Source: an uncultured Nocardioides sp.
GTDB taxonomy: Bacteria > Actinomycetota > Actinomycetes > Propionibacteriales > Nocardioidaceae
Assembly: GCF_947488025.1 (NCBI RefSeq)
Contig: NZ_CANKYS010000006.1
Span: forward strand, 182,550 to 246,549
Direction: 5' to 3'
DNA: 64,000 nucleotides
Shown here: in pieces, positions 31,717 through 39,227 of the stretch
How the letters are laid out: every line of letters starts with the position of its first letter
How positions within the stretch are numbered: position 1 is the stretch's first letter
Position numbers and translations under genes: made by a program
Notes under the pieces: generated by a model
Database searches by the model: none
What the model was told of the DNA's origin: nothing
What the model saw: the letters and a program-made list of their open reading frames with translations, nothing else

Positions 31717-31722
31717 ACCCTA
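31717..31722 (-). promoter_or_regulatory. -10 hexamer TAGGGT of the pyrR promoter
   Basis: Minus-strand CTGCTAGGGT matches the carA promoter at the same distance from the shared leader; no clear -35 is seen. Confidence 0.5.
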
Positions 31723-31803
31723 GCAGCCGGGCGGGTCCGGGACCGGGACAGGAGTAGGCTCGAGAGGAGCGGTACTTCCCGCTTCGCAGGTCAGGAACTC
31801 CAC

Positions 31804-32415
31804 ATGGGCATCGGCTACGCCATCGCATACCGCGCCGGGATCACCCCGTGGGAGAAGGCCGGTCGCCAGGACCTGCCCACCCTCGAGCACCTCCTCGAAC
31901 GCGAGGAGGCCCTGCGCCCCGACCGCGTCCGCCACGCGATCGACCTCGGATGCGGCCGCGGCTTCACCACCAAGGTCCTCCTCGATCGCGGCTGGGACGC
32001 CATGGGGGTCGACAACGTGCGCCAGGCCGTCGACGTCGCCGTGCGTCGCAACGGCCTCGACGACGCACGGTTCGTCATCGGCGACGTGCGGCACCTCGTC
32101 CACTCCGGCGTCGGCAGCCGGTTCGACCTGTTCCTCGACATCGGCTGCTTCCAGAGCCTCGACGACGCCGGGCGCACCCTCATGGCGGGCGGCGTCACCG
32201 AGCTCGCGGAACCGGACGCCACCATCTTGATGCGCACGGGTGGACCGCGAGCCTGGCCGGTGCGCCCGAGGCAGGTCGTCCGCCGCGACATCGAGCGGGC
32301 CTACCGCGGTTGGACCGTGACCGCGGTCTCGGGCGTCGGGTCGACCGACACGACGGGACCCGCCCGTGCGTCGGACGGCCGCAGCGGTGAGTGGTTCCGG
32401 CTCACCCGCCCCTGA
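31804..32415 (+). CDS. Class I SAM-dependent methyltransferase, 203 aa
   Basis: Motif I is AIDLGCGRGFTTKVLLDRG at about residues 45-63, followed by GVDNVRQAVDVA (acidic residue binding the ribose) and FVIGDVRHL. The motif IV region reads LFLDIGCFQSLDD. Substrate unknown; similar small enzymes are tellurite-resistance/TehB-like or thiopurine-type, but nothing decides this. The ATG at 31804 has AGGTCAGGA upstream; a TAGGCT about 50 bases before it could be its -10. It is divergent from pyrR and converges with the thiolase gene. Confidence 0.8.
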   Translation: MGIGYAIAYRAGITPWEKAGRQDLPTLEHLLEREEALRPDRVRHAIDLGCGRGFTTKVLLDRGWDAMGVDNVRQAVDVAVRRNGLDDARFVIGDVRHLVHSGVGSRFDLFLDIGCFQSLDDAGRTLMAGGVTELAEPDATILMRTGGPRAWPVRPRQVVRRDIERAYRGWTVTAVSGVGSTDTTGPARASDGRSGEWFRLTRP

Positions 32416-32424
32416 CCTGGCCGG

Positions 32425-33705
32425 TCAGCGCTCCAGGATCGCGACCACGCCCTGGCCACCGGCGGCGCAGATCGAGATCAGCGCGCGGCCTGAGCCCTTC
32501 TGGGCCAGCAGCTTGGCGGCGACCGGGAGGATCCGGCCGCCGGTCGCGGCGAACGGGTGGGCGGCAGCGAGCGAGGAGCCGTTGACGTTGAGCTTGTCCC
32601 GGTCGATCGAGCCGAGCGGGGCGTCGAGGCCGAGGCGCTCCTTGCAGAACACCGGGTCCTCCCAGGCCGCGAGCGTGGACAGCACCTGGGAGGCGAAGGC
32701 CTCGTGGATCTCGTAGTAGTCGAAGTCCTGCAGCGTGAGGCCGTTGCGCGCCAGCATGCGAGGGACGGCGTACGCCGGCGCCATGAGCAGGCCCTCGTGC
32801 CCGTTGACGTAGTCGACGGCTGCGGTCTCGGCGTCGACGAGGTGGGCGAGCACCGGCAGGCCCCGCTCCTCGGCCCAGTCGTCGCTCGAGAGCAGGACCG
32901 CGGACGCGCCGTCGGACAGCGGGGTGCTGTTGCCGGCGGTCATCGTGGCGGCCACGCCCTTGCCGAAGACAGGCTTGAGGGTGGCGAGCTTCTCGACCGT
33001 CGAGTCGGGGCGCAGGTTGTTGTCGCGCTCGACGCCGCGGAACGCCGTGATGAGGTCGTCGTGGAAGCCCTCGTCGTAGGAGCGGGCCAGGTGGTGGTGC
33101 GAGCGTGCGGCCAGCTCGTCCTGGGCCTCGCGGGTGATCCGCCACTCGAGCGCGGTGAGCGCGGCGTGCTCACCCATCGAGAGCCGGGTGCGGGGCTCGC
33201 CGTTCTGGGGGATGTCGAGGCCGATGTCGCCGGGGCGGATGGCGCCAAGGGCCTTGAGCCGGCTGGCGGTGTCCTTGGCGGAGTTGACCCTCATCAGCTT
33301 CTTGCGCAGCTTGTCGCTGATGGCGACCGGTGCGTCGGAGGTGGTGTCGGTGCCGCCGGCGACACCGGCGTCGATGACCCCGAGGGCGATCTTGTTCGCC
33401 ACCTGGATCGCCGCCTGCAGCCCGGTGCCGCACGCCTGCTGGATGTCGGTGGCCGGCGTCTCGGGGGCCAGCCGGGACCCGAGCACGCACTCGCGGGTGA
33501 GGTTGAAGTCGCGCGAGTGCTTGAGCACCGCGCCGGCCACGACCTCACCGAGCCGTTCGCCGCGCAGCTCGAACCGGTCGACGAGGCCGTCGATGGCGGC
33601 GGTCAGCATCTCCTGGTTGGAGACGCCGGCGTAGACGGTGTTGGACCGGGCGAACGGGATGCGGTTGCCGCCGACGACGGCGACCGGACGCGTGGTGGGC
33701 TGCAT
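32425..33705 (-). CDS. Acetyl-CoA acetyltransferase/thiolase (FadA2/FadI-like), 426 aa
   Basis: Thiolase with the acylated cysteine in IQQACGTGLQAAIQ, the His in YYEIHEAFASQV, and the second Cys in SICAAGGQG; AAHPFAATG replaces the usual NxxGGAIALGHP. This pattern belongs to the FadI/FadA2 branch. It could work in beta-oxidation or make acetoacetyl-CoA. It is divergent from fabG4-maoC, the same arrangement as Rv0243 with Rv0242c-Rv0241c in Mycobacterium tuberculosis. Confidence 0.88.
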   Translation of the reverse strand: MQPTTRPVAVVGGNRIPFARSNTVYAGVSNQEMLTAAIDGLVDRFELRGERLGEVVAGAVLKHSRDFNLTRECVLGSRLAPETPATDIQQACGTGLQAAIQVANKIALGVIDAGVAGGTDTTSDAPVAISDKLRKKLMRVNSAKDTASRLKALGAIRPGDIGLDIPQNGEPRTRLSMGEHAALTALEWRITREAQDELAARSHHHLARSYDEGFHDDLITAFRGVERDNNLRPDSTVEKLATLKPVFGKGVAATMTAGNSTPLSDGASAVLLSSDDWAEERGLPVLAHLVDAETAAVDYVNGHEGLLMAPAYAVPRMLARNGLTLQDFDYYEIHEAFASQVLSTLAAWEDPVFCKERLGLDAPLGSIDRDKLNVNGSSLAAAHPFAATGGRILPVAAKLLAQKGSGRALISICAAGGQGVVAILER

Positions 33706-33843
33706 GTTCCTATCCTTGCCGGAGAGTCGCCCCCCGCCAACGGCGTGAGGGGCACGTCACGAAAAGTGGACTCGGAGTTACAGCACGCGTTACACATCGA
33801 CGAGACCGTCCGTCCGCACCAGCGAAGAGGGAACACCGCGACC

Positions 33844-35190
33844 ATGAGCGACCGCTACCAGGGCTTCGTGTCCACCCCGATCGGCAAGCAGCTCACCAAG
33901 ATCCTGGGCCTGCCCGCGCCCACGCGGCTGGAGCGCTGGACCGAGGGCGCCCCCCTCGTGGACGGGCTCGTCGTGCTCGGCGGCGAGGGGCGCCTCGCCG
34001 AGACGCTGCCGACCACGCTCGACGGGCTCGGCATCGCCTCGACCACCACGCTGGAGGACGGCGTACGCGCCAAGGCCCTGGTGTTCGACGCGACCGGCAT
34101 CACCGACACCTCGGGGCTCGTCGCCCTGCAGGAGTTCTTCACCCCGCTCATGCGCCGGCTCGAGACCTGCCCGCGCGTCGTCGTGATCGGTACGCCGCCG
34201 GAGCAGCGCACCGGCTCGGAGCGGGTGGCGCAGCGCGCGCTCGAGGGCTTCACCCGCTCGCTCGGCAAGGAGATCGGCCGCGGCGGCGCCGTCCAGCTCG
34301 TGTACGTCGCCCCTGCCGTCGACGGTGCGATCGCCTCGACCCTCGCCTTCCTCCTCTCCCCCAAGTCGGCCTACGTGTCGGGCCAGGTGGTCCGCATCGG
34401 TGCCCACGGCGCCCCCACCGCGGCCACAGCGACCGACGAGGTCGCCGACTGGACCCGCCCGCTGGCCGGCAAGGTCGCCCTCGTCACCGGCGCCAGCCGC
34501 GGCATCGGCGAGGAGATCGCCCGCGTGCTGCACCGCGACGGCGCGACCGTGGTCGGCGTCGACGTGCCCCAGGCCGCCAGCGAGCTGCAGACCCTGATGG
34601 GCGAGCTCGACGGTGACCACCTCGTGCTCGACATCACCGCCAAGGACGCGCCGCAGCGCATCGCGCACCACCTGCGCGAGCACCACAGCGGCGTCGACGT
34701 CGTCGTGCACAACGCGGGCATCACCCGCGACAAGAAGCTCGCCAACATGGCGGAGGACCGGTGGCGCAGCGTCGTCGCCGTCAACCTCACGGCGCCCGAG
34801 CTCATCACCCGCGAGCTCCTCGACCAGGGCGTCGTCAACGCCGGCGGCCGCATCGTCGGCGTCGCCTCGATCGCGGGCATCGCCGGCAACGTCGGCCAGA
34901 CCAACTACGCGACCTCCAAGGCCGGCGTGATCGGCCTCGTCGACAGCCTGCGCGACGAGCTCCCCGACGGCATCACGGTCAACGCCGTCGCGCCCGGCTT
35001 CATCATCACCCAGATGACCGCCGCCGTGCCGTTCGCGACCCGCGAGGTCGGCCAGCGCCTCAACGCCATGGCCCAGGGCGGGCTGCCGGTCGACGTCGCC
35101 GAGACCATCGCGTGGCTCGCCGGCGCCGGGTCGGGCGCGGTCAACGGCAACGTCGTGCGCGTGTGCGGCCAGATGATGCTGGGCGCCTGA
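33844..35190 (+). CDS. fabG4: High-molecular-weight 3-oxoacyl-ACP reductase (FabG4-like), 448 aa
   Basis: Two-part reductase. The N-terminal about 200 residues are a flavodoxin-like domain. The C-terminal SDR domain has the nucleotide site VTGASRGIGEEIARVL, the HNAGITRD motif and the catalytic YATSK. The usual FabG is about 250 residues; 448 fits the FabG4 type (Rv0242c), which reduces 3-oxoacyl-CoA with NADH. The ATG at 33844 follows GAAGAGGGAA. Its stop overlaps the maoC start (TGATG). Confidence 0.9.
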   Translation: MSDRYQGFVSTPIGKQLTKILGLPAPTRLERWTEGAPLVDGLVVLGGEGRLAETLPTTLDGLGIASTTTLEDGVRAKALVFDATGITDTSGLVALQEFFTPLMRRLETCPRVVVIGTPPEQRTGSERVAQRALEGFTRSLGKEIGRGGAVQLVYVAPAVDGAIASTLAFLLSPKSAYVSGQVVRIGAHGAPTAATATDEVADWTRPLAGKVALVTGASRGIGEEIARVLHRDGATVVGVDVPQAASELQTLMGELDGDHLVLDITAKDAPQRIAHHLREHHSGVDVVVHNAGITRDKKLANMAEDRWRSVVAVNLTAPELITRELLDQGVVNAGGRIVGVASIAGIAGNVGQTNYATSKAGVIGLVDSLRDELPDGITVNAVAPGFIITQMTAAVPFATREVGQRLNAMAQGGLPVDVAETIAWLAGAGSGAVNGNVVRVCGQMMLGA

Positions 35191-36077
35191 TGGCCACCGA
35201 GCAGCCGAGGACCCTCACCGGCGAGCCGGGCGGGCTGGCCACGCTCGCCCGCGCCGCGCTGCCGGCCGTCCCTGGTCTCAACCGGCTCCCCGGGATCCGC
35301 AAGGGCCCGGCTCGCGACTTCACCGGCCTGTCCTACGCCCGCGAGGCCGTCGTCGTCGAACGCTCGCGCGTCGATGCGTACGCCGGCGTGTGCGGCTTCC
35401 CGCGCCGCGACGTCGTACCCGTGAGCTTCCCGCACCTGCTGGCGTTCCCGCTCCACATGGCGATCATGGGCGACCCGGCGTTCCCCTACGCCGCGATCGG
35501 GATGGTCCACGTCGAGAACACGATCACCGCGCGACGCGCCATCGGGATCGGCGAGGCGCTCGACGTCACCACCTCGGTCGCCGCGCCGCGCCCGCACGCC
35601 AGGGGCGTCCTGCTCGACTTCACCACCACCGTGGCCGCCGACGGCGAGACCGCGTGGGAGTCGACCTCGACCTACCTGCGTCGCGGCCGGTCCGTCGACG
35701 GTGCACCCACTCCGGGCCTCACGCTGCCGGACCCGCCGACCGGTGGCGTCGAGTGGCGCCTGCCGGCCGACCTCGGGCGCACGTACGCCGCGGTGTCGGG
35801 CGACGCCAACCCGATCCACCTCCACCCGCTGACCGCGAAGGCGCTGGGCTTCCCGCGCCAGATCGCCCACGGCATGTGGACGCTCGCTCGCTCGGTCGCC
35901 GCGATCGAGAACCGGTTGCCCGAGGCGGTCACCGTCGAGGTGGCGTTCAAGAAGCCGGTCCTGCTGCCGGGCACCGTGCGCTACGCGGCGCGGCACGACG
36001 ACGCCGGCTGGAGCTTCGCGATGGCGAACCCGAAGGACGGCTCACCGCACCTGCTCGGCCGGGCCGACCCGGCCTGA
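35190..36077 (+). CDS. MaoC-type (R)-3-hydroxyacyl thioester dehydratase (HtdX-like), 295 aa
   Basis: Double hot-dog dehydratase. The N-terminal half contains the region with VENTITARRAIGIGEALDV; the C-terminal half has the hydratase 2 motif YAAVSGDANPIHLHP followed by GFPRQIAHGMW. It should hydrate or dehydrate 2-enoyl/3-hydroxyacyl thioesters, the step after FabG4. It corresponds in order to Rv0241c. It ends two bases from the 3' end of the convergent tesB. Confidence 0.88.
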   Translation: MATEQPRTLTGEPGGLATLARAALPAVPGLNRLPGIRKGPARDFTGLSYAREAVVVERSRVDAYAGVCGFPRRDVVPVSFPHLLAFPLHMAIMGDPAFPYAAIGMVHVENTITARRAIGIGEALDVTTSVAAPRPHARGVLLDFTTTVAADGETAWESTSTYLRRGRSVDGAPTPGLTLPDPPTGGVEWRLPADLGRTYAAVSGDANPIHLHPLTAKALGFPRQIAHGMWTLARSVAAIENRLPEAVTVEVAFKKPVLLPGTVRYAARHDDAGWSFAMANPKDGSPHLLGRADPA

Positions 36078-36079
36078 CG

Positions 36080-36946
36080 CTACGAGCGGTCGTCGCGCAG
36101 GCGGATCAGGCCCTCCTGGGCGACGGTCGCGACGAGCTCGCCCGACTGGGAGAAGACCCGGGCCAGCGCCAGGCCCCGCGCGCCGCCCGCGAACGGCGAG
36201 AACTGGTCGTAGAGCCACCACTCGTCGGCACGGAAGGGGCGGTGGAACCAGATCGTGTGGTCGAGCGACGCCGGCTGCAGGCGCGGGGAGGCGATGTGGA
36301 TGCCGTGGGGCACGAGCGCGGCGCCGAGCAGCGTGAGGTCGCTGGCGTAGGTGAACGCGGCCTGCTGGACCGTCGGGTCGGCAGCGAGGTCGCCGTCGAC
36401 CTTGATCCAGAGCCGGGCACGCGCCGGGTGGTCGGGGTCCTCGGGCAGCCCCTGACCCGTGATGCCGACGTGACGGATGTCGAGGGCTGCCCACTCCCGC
36501 TCCCAGTGCTCGGCGGCCTCGGGGCCGCGCGAGCGGGCCAGCTCCACCAGCGGCATCCCCTGCTCGGGGCTCGGCACGTCGGGCATCCGGTCCTGGTGCT
36601 CGAGGCCGGGCTCGGGGACCTGGAAGTTGGCGGTCATGTAGAAAATCGTGCGGCCGTGCTGGCGCGCGGAGACGCGACGGGTGACGAACGAGCGACCGTC
36701 GCGGATGCGCTCGACGTCGTACACGATCGGCACGGCCGTGTCGCCCGGACGCAGGAAGTAGGAGTGCAGCGAGTGCAGGACGAACGGGCTGTCCACGCTG
36801 CGGGTGGCGGCGACCACCGCCTGGGCGGCGACCTGCCCGCCGAAGACCCGCTGCCGCTCCGTGCGCGCCTGCGCACCGCGGTAGAGGTCGACCTCGAGGC
36901 GCTCGAGGTCGAGCAGGCCCGCCAGCTCGTCGGCGCTGCCCGCCAT
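36080..36946 (-). CDS. tesB: Acyl-CoA thioesterase II (TesB family), 288 aa
   Basis: Double hot-dog thioesterase. The N-terminal half has QRVFGGQVAAQAVVAATRSV and LHSYFLRPGD; the C-terminal half ends LDHTIWFHRPFRADEWWLYD, typical of TesB with the active-site Asp, then SPFAGGARGLALARVFSQSG. It hydrolyses medium- to long-chain acyl-CoA. Its ATG shares a base with the stop of the PAC2 gene (TGATG), so the two are co-translated. Confidence 0.93.
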   Translation of the reverse strand: MAGSADELAGLLDLERLEVDLYRGAQARTERQRVFGGQVAAQAVVAATRSVDSPFVLHSLHSYFLRPGDTAVPIVYDVERIRDGRSFVTRRVSARQHGRTIFYMTANFQVPEPGLEHQDRMPDVPSPEQGMPLVELARSRGPEAAEHWEREWAALDIRHVGITGQGLPEDPDHPARARLWIKVDGDLAADPTVQQAAFTYASDLTLLGAALVPHGIHIASPRLQPASLDHTIWFHRPFRADEWWLYDQFSPFAGGARGLALARVFSQSGELVATVAQEGLIRLRDDRS

Positions 36947-37893
36947 CAGCGACCGTCCCAGCCGCCGGCGTCGTCGCCGTTGTCCTTGGACTCGTCGTCC
37001 AGGTTGGCCAGGAACGCCTCGAACGCGCTGCCGATCTCCTCCCCGGTCGGGAGCGGCTCGTCGTCGGAGAGCAGCGACGACCCGCTGGCCTCGGCCTCAC
37101 GGAAGGAGTCGTACTGCTGCTCCAGCCCGCGCACGACGTCACCGACCTCGTCGTGGGTGGAGAGGTAGCGGTCGACCTCGGTCTCGGTGATCTCGGCCGC
37201 CTCGCGCAGCTCGCCGAGGTCGATGGTGAGGTGGCCGCCGATCTCGAGGTGCTCGAGGAGGACGAGCGCCGCCTGGGGGTACTCCATCTGGGCCAGGTAG
37301 TGCGGGATGTGGGCGACGAAGCCCAGCGCGTCGATGCCCCACTCCCCCAGCCGGATCTCCAGCAGCGCCTGGGCGCTCGCAGGGACGCGCAGCTCGCCCT
37401 GCCACGGGCTCTCGCCGGGGACCAGGTCGGGGCGGTTGGCGTGGGGGGTGATGGCGATCGGACGGGTGTGCGGCACCGCCATCGGCACGGCTCCCATGCT
37501 GACGACGCGGCTCACGTCGAAGCGCTCGACGACCTCGCGGACCGCACGCGCGAAGGCCTCCCACCGGATGTCGGGCTCGGGGCCGGCCAGCAGGAGGAAC
37601 GGCGTACCGCCGCTGTCGCGCAGCGCCCGGACGACGAGCCGGGGCGCCTCGTAGTCGGTGTAGTGGTCGCGGACGAAGGTGACCGGCGGGCGTCGGGCGC
37701 GGTAGTCGTGGAGGGCGTCGACGTCGAAGGTGGCCACCACCTTGCCGTCCGACAGGTCGGCCAGGTGCCGCGCCGCCAGCTCGGCGGACTTGCCCGCATC
37801 GAGGAATCCGGTGAGGACGACGACGAGGGTGAGGTCACCGGCGTCGGCGAGCACCTCGGCGTCGTCGACGATGTGCACGAGTCGATCGGCCAT
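36946..37893 (-). CDS. PAC2 family protein, 315 aa
   Basis: PAC2 (proteasome assembly chaperone-like) fold: LTLVVVLTGFLDAGKSAELAARHL near the start, ATFDVDALHDYRARRP and GMAVPMAVPHTRP-like VSMGAVPMAVPHT. In actinobacteria the family is widespread and of unknown role. The C-terminal 60 residues are acidic and probably disordered (SSLLSDDEPLPTGEE). TAGGCT lies 6 bases before the ATG, so the transcript is probably leaderless. Confidence 0.88.
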   Translation of the reverse strand: MADRLVHIVDDAEVLADAGDLTLVVVLTGFLDAGKSAELAARHLADLSDGKVVATFDVDALHDYRARRPPVTFVRDHYTDYEAPRLVVRALRDSGGTPFLLLAGPEPDIRWEAFARAVREVVERFDVSRVVSMGAVPMAVPHTRPIAITPHANRPDLVPGESPWQGELRVPASAQALLEIRLGEWGIDALGFVAHIPHYLAQMEYPQAALVLLEHLEIGGHLTIDLGELREAAEITETEVDRYLSTHDEVGDVVRGLEQQYDSFREAEASGSSLLSDDEPLPTGEEIGSAFEAFLANLDDESKDNGDDAGGWDGR

Positions 37894-37899
37894 GGCCAG

Positions 37900-37905
37900 A
37901 GCCTA
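37900..37905 (-). promoter_or_regulatory. -10 hexamer TAGGCT, leaderless promoter of the PAC2-tesB operon
   Basis: Minus-strand TAGGCT ends 6 bases before the ATG at 37893, without a ribosome site. Confidence 0.5.
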
Positions 37906-37956
37906 GTGAGTCGCCGGCCGTGACCCGACACACACCCGCCCTGGTGGGCAGGCGTT

Positions 37957-37991
37957 GTTACTGAGGGGTAACGTGGGGACACCCTGTCCCC
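37957..37991. promoter_or_regulatory. Two inverted repeats in the fadA-fadB promoter region
   Basis: GTTAC-TGAGGG-GTAAC (37957-37972) and, three bases on, GGGGACA-CCC-TGTCCCC (37975-37991) lie 22-56 bases before the fadA start. The first looks like an operator for a TetR- or GntR-type fatty-acid regulator; the second would form a hairpin in a leader RNA. The regulator is not identifiable here. Confidence 0.5.
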
Positions 37992-38012
37992 CTCGAAGCC
38001 TGGGAGTAGCCA

Positions 38013-39227
38013 GTGTCCCGACCACAGCGTGAGGTCGTCTTCGTCGACGGCGTACGCACCCCGTTCGGCAAGGCCAAGGGCCAGTACGCCGAGACGCGCG
38101 CCGACGACCTCGTCATCAAGAGCATCCGCGAGCTGCTCCGCCGCAACCCGTCGCTGCCCCCCGAGCGGGTCGACGAGGTGGCGATCGCCGCGACCACCCA
38201 GATCGGCGACCAGGGCCTGACCATCGGTCGCACCGCCGCGTTGCTCGCCGGCCTGCCCCAGAGCGTCCCCGGCTACTCGATCGACCGCATGTGCGCCGGT
38301 GCGATGACGGCCGTGACCAACACCGCGTCGGGCATCGCCTTCGGTGCGTACGACGTCGCCATCGCCGGCGGCGTCGAGCACATGGGCCGCCACCCGATGG
38401 GTGAGGGTGTCGACCCCAACCCGCGCATCCTGTCGGAGCGGATCGTCAACCCCGACGCGCTCGTCATGGGCAAGACCGCGGAGAACCTCCACGACCGCTA
38501 CCCCAGCATCACCAAGCAGCGGGTGGACGAGTACGCCGTCCGCAGCCAGCAGAAGACCAAGGCGGCCTACGACGCCGGGAAGATCCAGCCCGACCTCGTG
38601 CCCGTCGCGACCCGCTCGGCCGAGGCCGGCTGGGGCCTGGCCACGACCGACGAGCCCATGCGCCCCGAGACGACGATGGAGTCGCTCGCGAGCCTCAAGA
38701 CCCCGTTCCGCTCGCACGGCAACGTCACCGCCGGCAACGCCGCGGGGATCAACGACGGCGCCACCGCCGCGCTGCTGGCCGACGAGGAGACCGCGCGCGA
38801 GCTCGGCCTCCCGGTGAAGATGCGCCTGGTCACCTACGCCTTCGTCGGTGTCGAGCCAGAGGTGATGGGCGCGGGTCCGATCCCCGCCACGGAGAAGGCC
38901 CTCAGGCTGGCCGGTCTCACCATCGACGACATCGAGGCCTTCGAGGTCAACGAGGCGTTCGCCGTCCAGGTGCTCGCCTTCCTCGAGCACTACGGCATCG
39001 CCGACGACGACGCCCGGGTGAACCCCTACGGCGGCGCGATCGCGATGGGCCACCCCCTCGCGTCGTCCGGCGTACGCCTGATGAACCAGCTGGCGCGCCA
39101 GTTCGAGGAGCGCCCCGAGGTCCGCTACGGCCTCACCACCATGTGCATCGGCATCGGCATGGGCGGCACCGTGATCTGGGAGAACCCCCACTGGACCGGC
39201 GGCGACAACGAGGGAGACGTCAAGTGA
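38013..39227 (+). CDS. fadA: 3-ketoacyl-CoA thiolase FadA, 404 aa
   Basis: Last step of beta-oxidation. The nucleophile is in DRMCAGAMTAV, with the acid-base pair NPYGGAIAMGHPLASSG and TTMCIGIGMGG. Length is typical. The GTG at 38013 is preceded by TGGGAG. Its stop overlaps the fadB start (GTGA), so FadA and FadB are made together and probably form the trifunctional complex, as in Rv0859-Rv0860. Confidence 0.95.
   Translation: MSRPQREVVFVDGVRTPFGKAKGQYAETRADDLVIKSIRELLRRNPSLPPERVDEVAIAATTQIGDQGLTIGRTAALLAGLPQSVPGYSIDRMCAGAMTAVTNTASGIAFGAYDVAIAGGVEHMGRHPMGEGVDPNPRILSERIVNPDALVMGKTAENLHDRYPSITKQRVDEYAVRSQQKTKAAYDAGKIQPDLVPVATRSAEAGWGLATTDEPMRPETTMESLASLKTPFRSHGNVTAGNAAGINDGATAALLADEETARELGLPVKMRLVTYAFVGVEPEVMGAGPIPATEKALRLAGLTIDDIEAFEVNEAFAVQVLAFLEHYGIADDDARVNPYGGAIAMGHPLASSGVRLMNQLARQFEERPEVRYGLTTMCIGIGMGGTVIWENPHWTGGDNEGDVK

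Noticed and set aside
33770..33816. GTTAC direct repeat in the thiolase/fabG4 divergent promoter
   Set aside because: The two GTTAC copies are direct, not inverted, and the same bases serve as a plausible -10 (TTACAC); too weak to call an operator.
32557..35190. Long N-terminal extension of the FabG4 frame
   Set aside because: The part before 33844 is antisense to the thiolase; the start at 33844 has a ribosome site and matches the FabG4 length.
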